NCBI GenBank assembly: GCA_947632525.1
Contig: CANRPQ010000058.1
Coordinates: 1 to 7,798 of the forward strand
Length of the DNA stretch: 7,798 nt
Source of the DNA: an uncultured Clostridia bacterium
Lineage (GTDB): Bacteria; Bacillota; Clostridia; TANB77; CAG-508
Reading direction: 5' to 3'
The notes below the pieces were generated by a model. That model saw only the letters and a list, made by a program, of their open reading frames with translations, did not search any database and was not told the origin of the DNA. Position 1 is the stretch's first letter; each line of letters starts with the position of its first letter. This document shows positions 1 to 6,498 of the stretch, piece after piece. The position numbers were made by a program, and so were the translations under genes.

Positions 1-10
1 ATTTTTTATA

Positions 11-757
11 CTATTTTCTTTGTCTTACTACTTCATACATTATAATTCCTGCTGATACAGATGCATTTAAAGATGTTATTTTTCCTTTCATAGGTATCTT
101 AACTAGAAAATCGCAATTTTGTTTTACTAGTCTTGACATGCCAAAACCCTCACTTCCAATTACAATGGCTAATGGCATTCTATAATCTTGTTTGGTATAG
201 GTTAAGTCTGTGTCCATATCTGTTCCGCAAATCCAAACTCCTTGTTCTTTTAAAAATCGTATGGTTTCGTTAATATTATTAACTCTTGCAATTTTCATAT
301 ATTCTACTGCACCTGCTGAAACTTTACTCACTGTACTATTTACTGAAGCAGCTCTTCTTTTTGGTATTATAATTCCATGTACACCTGCAGTTTCTGCTGT
401 TCTAATAATAGAACCTAAATTATGAGGATCTTCTATTTCATCTAATATTAATATAAATGGTATCTCATTTCTTTTTTTTGATAGTTCTAGAATATCTTCT
501 ACTTCACAGTAATTAAACGGAGGAACTATCGCAATTACTCCTTGATGATTTTGTGTTTGAGCTATTTGATTTAACTTGTTTTTTTCTAATTCTGTTAATA
601 ATATTTTTTTCTCTTTTGCCATTGCTATAATTTTGTTAATTGAACCATGCTTTTCTCCCTTTGCAATTAGTATTTTGTTTATATCTCTTCCAGATTCTAA
701 TAACTCAATTACAGCATTTCTACCTTCTACTTGATCTTTATATTGTTCTTTTTCCAT
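11..757 (-). CDS. rlmB: 23S rRNA 2'-O-ribose methyltransferase, RlmB/TrmH (SpoU) family
   Basis: Cytoplasmic SAM-dependent methyltransferase of the trefoil-knot SPOUT class. RlmB methylates the ribose of the P-loop guanosine of 23S rRNA (G2251 in E. coli). The 248-residue length is close to the E. coli enzyme (243, from memory). Residues about 8-77 form the N-terminal substrate-binding domain. The catalytic domain shows all three SpoU motifs: DPHNLGSIIRTAE at 110-122 (N113, R119), IGSEGFGMS at 200-208 and SLNASVSAG at 229-237. The start has an AAAGGTG ribosome site (765-771) seven bases upstream. It is the third gene of the lepA unit, 20 bases after the NUDIX stop. It ends with TAG at 11-13, and only ten bases remain before the window edge, so its downstream neighbour is unseen. 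Family is certain. RlmB rather than another TrmH-like enzyme (such as tRNA Gm18 TrmH) is likely because the N-terminal domain and length fit. Confidence 0.93.
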   Translation of the reverse strand: MEKEQYKDQVEGRNAVIELLESGRDINKILIAKGEKHGSINKIIAMAKEKKILLTELEKNKLNQIAQTQNHQGVIAIVPPFNYCEVEDILELSKKRNEIPFILILDEIEDPHNLGSIIRTAETAGVHGIIIPKRRAASVNSTVSKVSAGAVEYMKIARVNNINETIRFLKEQGVWICGTDMDTDLTYTKQDYRMPLAIVIGSEGFGMSRLVKQNCDFLVKIPMKGKITSLNASVSAGIIMYEVVRQRK

Positions 758-777
758 TAACTTTCACCTTTTTATTT

Positions 778-1224
778 TTATAAATCTTTATTATAAAAAC
801 ATTTATCTAAATAATTTTTTAATAACTTTTCACTTGGAAAATACATTTTTTTAGGTAAATTATTTAAATCAAACCATTTCCAATCAATTATTTCATCTGG
901 CTCCATTACTTTTGGACTACCTGTATATTTTTTTGCAATCATACCTACTGTTACAAATTGCGCATATTGATTTTTATCATTTGTAAAAGATATTACTTCT
1001 ACTTCTTTTACATCAATATTGGTTTCTTCTTTTGTTTCGCGAATTCCCGCTTCTTCAAAAGTTTCTCCAAATTCCAATTTTCCACCTGGCATAGTCCATG
1101 TTCCCTCTAAATGTAATTCACTATCTGCCTTTTCTGGATCATCATTTCTAAGTCCTAATAATAATTGATTTTTATCATTTAATACTATAACACCTACACC
1201 TATTCCCATTTTTCTATTTTCCAT
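778..1224 (-). CDS. NUDIX hydrolase, NUDT15-like nucleotide diphosphatase
   Basis: Cytoplasmic hydrolase of nucleoside diphosphates linked to another group X; the substrate cannot be read from sequence. The NUDIX box runs from G48 to I70: G48, E54, then R62-E63, and the metal-binding pair E66-E67. The usual glycine near the box end is N69, and the box helix is otherwise complete. The N-terminal GIGVGVIVLN strand, the LEFGETFEE stretch, and the EPDEIIDWKWFDLNNLP segment at about 108-124 resemble NUDT15/MutT-like enzymes that act on damaged purine nucleotides; this is recalled similarity, not an alignment. The length of 148 residues is normal. The start is fixed by a strong AAAGGAGG site (1233-1240) eight bases upstream. 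It begins 17 bases after the lepA stop and 20 bases before rlmB, so it is almost certainly co-transcribed with both. It has no promoter of its own that I can see. Confidence 0.88.
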   Translation of the reverse strand: MENRKMGIGVGVIVLNDKNQLLLGLRNDDPEKADSELHLEGTWTMPGGKLEFGETFEEAGIRETKEETNIDVKEVEVISFTNDKNQYAQFVTVGMIAKKYTGSPKVMEPDEIIDWKWFDLNNLPKKMYFPSEKLLKNYLDKCFYNKDL

Positions 1225-1241
1225 GATTTGCTCCTCCTTTT

Positions 1242-3053
1242 TTATTCTTCATCTAATTTAAGTACAGATAAAAATGCTTCTTGTGGTATATCTACATTAC
1301 CTACTTGTCTCATTTTCTTTTTACCACGTTTTTGTTTTTCTAATAATTTTTTCTTTCTTGTAATATCTCCGCCATAACATTTTGCAAGTACATCTTTTCT
1401 CATCGCTGAAATTGTTTCTCTGGCTATGATTTTCCCACCAATAACTGCTTGAAGCGGAATTGTAAATAACTGTCTTGGTATTGCTTCTTTTAACTTTTCT
1501 ACCATTTTTTTGCCTTTTTCATAGCTATTATCTCTATGTACTATAAATGAAAGTGCATCTACTCCTTCTCCATTTACCCAAATATCTAGTTTTACTAAAT
1601 CTGACCTTTGATAACCTTTTATTTCATAGTCAAAAGATGCATATCCTTTTGTTTTAGATTTTAATGTGTCAAAAAAGTCGTATATTATTTCGTTTAGTGG
1701 AAGTTCATAAATTAGCGTTACTCTAGTTGCATCTAAATATTTCATGTCGACATAGTTTCCTCTTCTATTTTGACAAATTTCCATTATACCACCAACATAG
1801 TCCTTTGGCGTAATAATTTCTGCTTGTACTATTGGTTCTTCTATAAATGAAATTTCATTCGGAGAAGGCATATCTGATGGATTATATAAGTCTATAACCT
1901 CACCGTCTGTTTTATGTACCTTATATATAACTGATGGTGATGTTGTAATTAAACTTAAGTCAAATTCCCTATCTAATCTTTCTTCTATTATTTCTAAATG
2001 TAATAAACCTAAAAATCCACAGCGAAAACCTGAACCTAATGCTCCTGAAGTTTCTGGTTCATATTCTAATGAAGCATCATTTAATTTTAATTTTTCTAAT
2101 GCTACTTTTAAATTTTCATAGTCACTGCCATCTATTGGATAAATTCCGCAATATACCATTGGTGTTACTTTTTTGTAACCAGGAAGTGGCTCTTTTGCTG
2201 GATTTTCTTTTAATGTAATTGTATCTCCAACTCGTACATCTGATAAGCTTTTAATACTTGCTGCAATATACCCTACCTCACCTGCTTTTAACTCATTTGT
2301 TTCTTGATATTTTCCTGGTTCAAAGTATCCAACTTCTGTAATTGTAAATGCTTTACCTGTTGACATTAGAATCATTTCTTCTCCTGGTTTTACAATTCCG
2401 TCTTTAATTCTAACATACGCTATAGCACCTTTGTAATTATCATAAATTGAATCAAATATTAGGGCTTTTAAGGGTGCATCTTCATCTCCTGTTGGTGCTG
2501 GCAAATCTGTTACAATTCTTTCTAATACTTGGTTTACATTTAATCCTGATTTTGCTGAAATGCAAGGTGCATCTTGTGCAGGAATTCCAATTATATCTTC
2601 TATTTCTTTTTTTACCTCTTCTGGTCGTGCATTTGGCAAATCTATTTTATTGATAACTGGTAGTATTTCCAAATTATTATCTATAGCTAAATATACATTT
2701 GCCAATGTTTGTGCCTCTACTCCTTGGCTACTATCTACTACTAATATTGCTCCGTCACATGCAGCTAAGCTTCTGGAAACTTCATAATTAAAGTCTACAT
2801 GTCCTGGGGTATCTATCAAATTAAGTTCATAATCTTCTCCATTTTTTGCATGATATTTCATTCTAACAGCCTGTGACTTAATTGTAATTCCTCTTTCTCT
2901 TTCAATATCCATATTATCCAATACCTGGCTTTCCATTTCTCTTGTGGAAAGCACTCCTGTAAGTTCAATTAGTCTATCTGCTAAAGTGGATTTTCCATGG
3001 TCTATATGTGCAATAATGCTAAAATTACGAATATGTTCTTTTCTGTTTTGCAA
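1242..3053 (-). CDS. lepA: Elongation factor 4 (LepA), ribosomal back-translocase GTPase
   Basis: Translational GTPase that binds the ribosome and affects translocation and subunit maturation. Counted from the TTG start chosen here, the protein has 603 residues, close to the usual ~600. Visible parts: G1 P-loop AHIDHGKST at 15-23; switch I with the RERGITIKS stretch (Thr57); G3 DTPGHVDF at 81-88; G4 NKID at 135-138; then domains II, III and V-like. The LepA-specific C-terminal domain (about 511-603) has the GGDITRKKK and VDIPQEAF signatures that separate it from EF-G. An in-frame ATG lies at 3077, but it has no ribosome site, and a perfect AAGGAGG (3060-3066) lies inside that extension, six bases before TTG at 3051-3053. 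Initiation at TTG is therefore strongly favoured. It is the first gene of a three-gene unit and follows a promoter at 3101-3131. Stop TAA at 1242-1244. Confidence 0.97.
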   Translation of the reverse strand: MQNRKEHIRNFSIIAHIDHGKSTLADRLIELTGVLSTREMESQVLDNMDIERERGITIKSQAVRMKYHAKNGEDYELNLIDTPGHVDFNYEVSRSLAACDGAILVVDSSQGVEAQTLANVYLAIDNNLEILPVINKIDLPNARPEEVKKEIEDIIGIPAQDAPCISAKSGLNVNQVLERIVTDLPAPTGDEDAPLKALIFDSIYDNYKGAIAYVRIKDGIVKPGEEMILMSTGKAFTITEVGYFEPGKYQETNELKAGEVGYIAASIKSLSDVRVGDTITLKENPAKEPLPGYKKVTPMVYCGIYPIDGSDYENLKVALEKLKLNDASLEYEPETSGALGSGFRCGFLGLLHLEIIEERLDREFDLSLITTSPSVIYKVHKTDGEVIDLYNPSDMPSPNEISFIEEPIVQAEIITPKDYVGGIMEICQNRRGNYVDMKYLDATRVTLIYELPLNEIIYDFFDTLKSKTKGYASFDYEIKGYQRSDLVKLDIWVNGEGVDALSFIVHRDNSYEKGKKMVEKLKEAIPRQLFTIPLQAVIGGKIIARETISAMRKDVLAKCYGGDITRKKKLLEKQKRGKKKMRQVGNVDIPQEAFLSVLKLDEE

Positions 3054-3059
3054 ATTTGT

Positions 3060-3066
3060 CCTCCTT
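3060..3066 (-). promoter_or_regulatory. Ribosome binding site that sets the lepA TTG start
   Basis: Minus-strand AAGGAGG, a perfect match to the anti-Shine-Dalgarno core, is followed by the six-base spacer ACAAAT and the codon TTG at 3053-3051. The site overlaps codons 4-6 of the longer frame that begins with ATG at 3077. That ATG is preceded only by A/T-rich bases with no purine-rich ribosome site. The site therefore decides the start. Confidence 0.88.
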
Positions 3067-3100
3067 AATTTATGCATTTTTTATAAGTATATATTTAATT

Positions 3101-3131
3101 TTTATAGCACGTTTATTTTATCATATGACAA
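3101..3131 (-). promoter_or_regulatory. Probable sigma-A promoter of the lepA-NUDIX-rlmB unit
   Basis: On the minus strand, TTGTCA at 3131-3126 matches the -35 consensus at 5 of 6 bases. TATAAA at 3106-3101 matches the -10 at 5 of 6 and is preceded by TGC, giving an extended -10. The spacer is 19 bases, longer than the ideal 17, which the extended -10 may offset. Transcription would start near 3094, giving a leader of about 40 bases before the TTG start of lepA. The preceding terminator makes a promoter here necessary. Confidence 0.62.
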
Positions 3132-3173
3132 AAATAAAAGCAATCATTATATATAATAACTGCTTTCATTTTT
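3130..3173 (-). terminator. Intrinsic terminator after the DUF4190-type gene
   Basis: Read on the minus strand, an A-rich tract (3173-3168) leads into a hairpin with arms 3166-3154 and 3149-3137, about 13 pairs around a four-base loop. It is followed by the U-tract UUUUAUUUUU, part of which closes the base of the stem. Two arm pairs (3160/3143, 3158/3145) and the base pair 3167/3136 are G-U wobbles on this strand, whereas on the plus strand they would be A-C mismatches. The hairpin is thus built for minus-strand transcripts. It begins about 8 bases after the stop of the small membrane protein gene. The stem is A/U-rich, so efficiency may be modest. Confidence 0.8.
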
Positions 3174-3180
3174 AATATTA

Positions 3181-3531
3181 TTATAATCTATTTTTATTGT
3201 AATAATTATTATACCAGTTTTCATACCAGTCATCATAATCATAGTTTTTGTAATAGTCATAATCATTATAATCTTCGTTTACCATAAGTGTTGTTACAAC
3301 TCCAAATGTAATAATAGAAGTAAATATAATTATTGGAATAGCAATTGCACTAATAACTAAACCAGCAATTCCAAATCCTTTTTTACTATTGTTAGTTTTT
3401 CCTTTTTTTACAGCATCAACAATTCCTAATATTAGTCCTACTACTGCTAGGATAAATGCCATAAAACACACAAATGGTATCCATGATGTTATTAAAGAAA
3501 TTATTCCTAGAATTAATGAAGCAACTCCCAT
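3181..3531 (-). CDS. Small membrane protein, DUF4190-like, with Tyr/Asp/Trp-rich tail
   Basis: A 116-residue integral membrane protein of unknown function. Residues 1-62 carry the DUF4190-type pattern: ASLILGIISLI, then VVGLILGIVDAVKKGK, then KKGFGIAGLVISAI. Hydrophobic stretches lie at about 3-41 (probably a hairpin or one long segment) and 53-84, separated by a basic loop KKGKTNNSKK at 42-51. By the positive-inside rule the loop is cytoplasmic, so the tail after residue 84 would lie outside the cell. That tail (85-116) has 10 Tyr and 2 Trp in 32 residues, set among Asp, Asn and Glu. There is no signal peptidase or sortase motif. The start is supported by AAGGGGTG (3539-3546) seven bases upstream. 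It has its own promoter and terminator, so it appears to be transcribed alone. No function is assigned. Confidence 0.85.
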   Translation of the reverse strand: MGVASLILGIISLITSWIPFVCFMAFILAVVGLILGIVDAVKKGKTNNSKKGFGIAGLVISAIAIPIIIFTSIITFGVVTTLMVNEDYNDYDYYKNYDYDDWYENWYNNYYNKNRL

Positions 3532-3564
3532 TATAATTCACCCCTTCATATTTCAACTTATATT

Positions 3565-3593
3565 GTTATACTTATTTCACTTCAAATTGTCAG
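3565..3593 (-). promoter_or_regulatory. Probable sigma-A promoter of the DUF4190-type gene
   Basis: Minus-strand CTGACA (3593-3588) and TATAAC (3570-3565) each match consensus at 5 of 6 bases, with an ideal 17-base spacer. Transcription would start near 3558, giving a leader of about 27 bases with the AAGGGGTG ribosome site at 3546-3539. No clear terminator for the upstream protease gene is visible in the 89-base gap (3532-3620), so read-through may add to expression. Confidence 0.65.
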
Positions 3594-3620
3594 TTTTATT
3601 AATTTTGATATAAAGTTTTT

Positions 3621-6011
3621 CTAGTTTTTCTTACTGATTTCTGCATATTTTCTTAGTTTTTCGTAAGCTAAATAATTTATACTACCAGCAGGAAAATGTC
3701 CATTACTATCTTTTTTACCTGCAGGTACTCCTGTTAAGACTTCAATTCCTTCTTCTATAGTAGAAATTGCATAAATATGGAATTTTCCTTCTTTTACTGC
3801 CTGTACTACTTCTTCTGATAGGTTTAGATTATTAATATTTTGTTTTGGAATCATGACACCGTGACTGCCATCCAAACCACGTATTTTACATATTTGGAAA
3901 AATCCCTCTATTTTATCATTTACTCCGCCTATTGGCTGAATTTCTCCTTTTTGATTTACAGAGCCTGTAACTGCAATTGATTGATTAATTGGAATTCCAG
4001 ATAGGCTTGATAAAATAGCATATAATTCTGTACTAGAAGCACTATCTCCGTCTACACCACTATATAATTGTTCAAAACAAATACTAGCAGTTAATGATAG
4101 TGGAATATCTTGTGCAAACATTTCTCCTAAATATCCACTTAAAATCAATATTCCCTTAGAGTGTGAAGAACCTGAAAGTTCTACTTCTCTTTCTATGTCT
4201 ATAATTCCGTTTTTTCCAGTGTAAGTATTAGCTGTTATTTTTACTGGTTTGCCGAAGCTATATGTTCCTATACTCATAACAGTAAGTCCATTAATTTGTC
4301 CTGTTTTAAATCCAGAAGTTTCTATTAATAAAGTATTTTCTTCAATCATTTCTAGATAACGATTATCATATTTGTTCACTCTTTCAACATTTTCCTTTAA
4401 TGCTTTGTCAATATGTTCTGCTGTTACTATCTTAGAATGAGCCATTCTTGCCCATGTTGCAGCTTCTCCTATAATTTGTGCTAAATCATTAAAACGTGTA
4501 GAAAGTTTTTGTTGATTATCTGCAATTTTAGAAGCATATTCAATTATTTTAGCTACCGCTTCTTTAGTAAGTGGTGGTAAATCCTCTTGAATACAATATC
4601 CAGCTATAAACCTTGCTAATTTATTCATGTTTTCTAAATTAAGTGGTGCATCATCTTCGAATTCTACTTTTATTTTAAATAGTTTTTTAAAATCATTATC
4701 CATTGCAAGTAAAGTATGGTAAATGTTTTCTTCACCTATAATAATAACTTTTAAATCTAAAGGAATTGGTTCTGGTTTTAATGAAATCATTACCATTGAT
4801 GAACGTGGGTCAGCTGCATTTTCAATTCCTAATTCTTTTGTTCTTAATGCTTTCTTTAATGCCTCATAGCATAAGCTATTACTTAATAAATCATTTGCTT
4901 GGAATATGATATATCCACCATTAGCTTGGTGTAAAAGTCCTGGTTTTAACATTGTATAATCTGTTTTTAATGCTCCATAATAATTTTCATATTCTAGTTT
5001 TCCAAATATATTATGATATGAATAATTTGAATCCATAATAACTGGAGCACCTTCAAGTTTGCTATTATCAACAAATAAGTTTACTCTATAATTTAACCAA
5101 GGTTGTGAAATTTCTGGTTTTGTAGCTTGTACAGGTTGAGTTTGTTTGTCATTTTTATCATCTGCTATAAAATGTGATATATTTTTTAAAATATCTTTTT
5201 TTATGTTGTCCAAAAAGTGATTAATTTTTTTATTTCTTTTATATTTTGATTTAATATAATTTATATGTGTATTTACTGTTAATAAGGCTACATTTGATTG
5301 CCACTCTTCAATTTTTTGTGCTGATTCTCTTTCAATTAATTTAATTTCTCCTATAGCTTCCATAATATGTTGTTGCACAATTCCTGATTTTTCTTCATAT
5401 TCTTTTCTGATATTTTCATCAAGTTTATTAAATTCTTCTTCTGCCATTGCTTTTCCGTCCATTACGGGCATCATATAAATACCTGTTTGAGATGCTTTTA
5501 CTTGAAATCCATATTCTGAAGATTTTTTATTTAATTTTTCCATTAAAACATTTCTTTTTTCTTCAAATTCTTGTTTAATAAGAGCTCTTTCTTTTTCAAA
5601 CTCTTCATTATTGAAAGTAGACTTTATATCAATTTTTACATCATTAATAAAATGATCCATTAAGTCACGAAATTCTGTACCACCACCTGCTGGAAGTGAT
5701 ACTGCAATTGGTTCATTTGGATTTTCAAAATTATATATATAGCACCAATCTTGAGGAATTTTTTTCTTTTTTGAAATGGTATTTAGGTAATTTTTGGTGT
5801 ACATAGTTTTTCCTACACCACTTGGTCCTTCAATATATAAGTTATATCCTCTTACATCAACATTAAGTCCAAATTCTAATGCCTTAATTCCTCTATCTTG
5901 TCCTATTCCTGTATCAATTGGGTCTAAGTCAGCTGTAGAGCTAAATTCAAATTTGTCTGGATCACATACCAATCTTAATTGTTTATAATTTAATTCATTT
6001 GTTTTTTTCAT
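3621..6011 (-). CDS. Lon-family AAA+ ATPase/protease, YcbZ/LonC-like class
   Basis: A 796-residue cytoplasmic protein with an N-terminal nucleotide-binding region and a C-terminal Lon-type serine protease domain. Walker A GPSGVGKT lies at 62-69. A long helical, charged insertion (about 130-285, coiled-coil-like at 136-165 and 190-240) and a polar linker (283-303) separate it from the rest of the ATPase core. The expected Walker B strand is YIIFQ (367-371), lacking the usual acidic pair. The protease domain (about 570-765) has the catalytic dyad: Ser657 in GDSAS and Lys700 in GGVNDK. No LonA N-terminal substrate domain or LonB membrane segment is present. This is the architecture of the AAA_32/Lon_C proteins related to E. 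coli YcbZ. AAGGAGG lies five bases before the ATG. It is fourth in the tsaE unit, 31 bases after rimI. Substrates are unknown, and whether ATP is hydrolysed is uncertain. Confidence 0.92.
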   Translation of the reverse strand: MKKTNELNYKQLRLVCDPDKFEFSSTADLDPIDTGIGQDRGIKALEFGLNVDVRGYNLYIEGPSGVGKTMYTKNYLNTISKKKKIPQDWCYIYNFENPNEPIAVSLPAGGGTEFRDLMDHFINDVKIDIKSTFNNEEFEKERALIKQEFEEKRNVLMEKLNKKSSEYGFQVKASQTGIYMMPVMDGKAMAEEEFNKLDENIRKEYEEKSGIVQQHIMEAIGEIKLIERESAQKIEEWQSNVALLTVNTHINYIKSKYKRNKKINHFLDNIKKDILKNISHFIADDKNDKQTQPVQATKPEISQPWLNYRVNLFVDNSKLEGAPVIMDSNYSYHNIFGKLEYENYYGALKTDYTMLKPGLLHQANGGYIIFQANDLLSNSLCYEALKKALRTKELGIENAADPRSSMVMISLKPEPIPLDLKVIIIGEENIYHTLLAMDNDFKKLFKIKVEFEDDAPLNLENMNKLARFIAGYCIQEDLPPLTKEAVAKIIEYASKIADNQQKLSTRFNDLAQIIGEAATWARMAHSKIVTAEHIDKALKENVERVNKYDNRYLEMIEENTLLIETSGFKTGQINGLTVMSIGTYSFGKPVKITANTYTGKNGIIDIEREVELSGSSHSKGILILSGYLGEMFAQDIPLSLTASICFEQLYSGVDGDSASSTELYAILSSLSGIPINQSIAVTGSVNQKGEIQPIGGVNDKIEGFFQICKIRGLDGSHGVMIPKQNINNLNLSEEVVQAVKEGKFHIYAISTIEEGIEVLTGVPAGKKDSNGHFPAGSINYLAYEKLRKYAEISKKN

Positions 6012-6042
6012 TTTTTCCTCCTTGGTTTCATTATCAGTTAAA

Positions 6043-6498
6043 TTAACTTTTCTTAACTGTTAAAGTCATTAGTATTGCATTATCAGTATTGTTATAGTAT
6101 TTTTTTCTAAGTCCTACTTGGTTAAATCCATACTTTTTATATAATTTAATAGCAGGTTCATTGTTTTCATTTACTTCTAATGTAATTGCTTTTGATTGTA
6201 ATTTTGTAGAAATATTTATAATTTCTTTTAATAGGTCTGAGCCTATTCCTTTATTTCTTTTATCTTTTTTTACTACAATATTCATAATATGTATTTCATC
6301 TATAACCTTAATTATTCCAGCAAATCCTACTATCTCGTGGTTTTGTTTTGCAACTATGTAATAAGAATTTAATTTGTTTTTATTTTCTAATTCTTGTTTT
6401 AATATGTTTGGTGTCCAAAAATCATCAAACTCTTGTTGAAGTTTATCTGATATTTGTTCTAAATCAGATAATTGCATTTTATTTATTTCTAATTTCAT
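6043..6498 (-). CDS. rimI: Ribosomal-protein N-acetyltransferase RimI (GNAT family)
   Basis: A GNAT acetyltransferase that uses acetyl-CoA to acetylate a protein N-terminus; the classical target is ribosomal protein S18, and broader targets are possible. The 151-residue length is typical. The acetyl-CoA pyrophosphate loop is RNKGIG at 81-86. The RimI-specific C-terminal half has LEVNENNEPAIKLYKKYGF at 107-125, in which E108 and Y120 probably correspond to the catalytic Glu and Tyr of studied RimI enzymes. A later RKKYYNNTDNAILM stretch (131-144) is a version of the usual YY...EDAxxM ending. Its ATG overlaps the tsaB stop by four bases (ATGA), and its AAAGGAG ribosome site lies within the last codons of tsaB, so translation of the two is coupled. 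Placement beside tsaB and tsaE supports RimI over an unrelated GNAT enzyme. Confidence 0.92.
   Translation of the reverse strand: MKLEINKMQLSDLEQISDKLQQEFDDFWTPNILKQELENKNKLNSYYIVAKQNHEIVGFAGIIKVIDEIHIMNIVVKKDKRNKGIGSDLLKEIINISTKLQSKAITLEVNENNEPAIKLYKKYGFNQVGLRKKYYNNTDNAILMTLTVKKS

Noticed and set aside
210..425. 71-codon plus-strand frame within rlmB; similar frames at 5794-5988, 6161-6361 and 7006-7209
   Set aside because: Each lies opposite a recognised gene and has no independent coding evidence.
2447..2787. Open frames of 68 and 75 codons on the plus strand inside lepA
   Set aside because: They are antisense to a strongly conserved GTPase, show no family motif or ribosome site, and have biased composition typical of shadows in AT-rich DNA.
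3075..3077. ATG at 3077 as the lepA start
   Set aside because: It has no ribosome site, and the AAGGAGG for the TTG at 3053 lies inside the extension.
2944..3156. Plus-strand frame of 70 codons across the start of lepA
   Set aside because: It runs over the lepA N-terminus, promoter and terminator and has a low-complexity ending.
3539..3550. Three-codon frame ATG AAG GGG TGA just before the DUF4190-type gene, a possible leader peptide
   Set aside because: It is simply the ribosome site context; it has no ribosome site of its own and such short frames occur by chance.
3389..3613. Plus-strand frame of 74 codons across the start of the DUF4190-type gene and its upstream gap
   Set aside because: It is antisense to a gene with a clear family pattern, promoter and ribosome site.
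3594..3620. Possible terminator after the Lon-like gene
   Set aside because: Only a weak interrupted stem with a long loop can be drawn and no U-tract follows, so no terminator is claimed.
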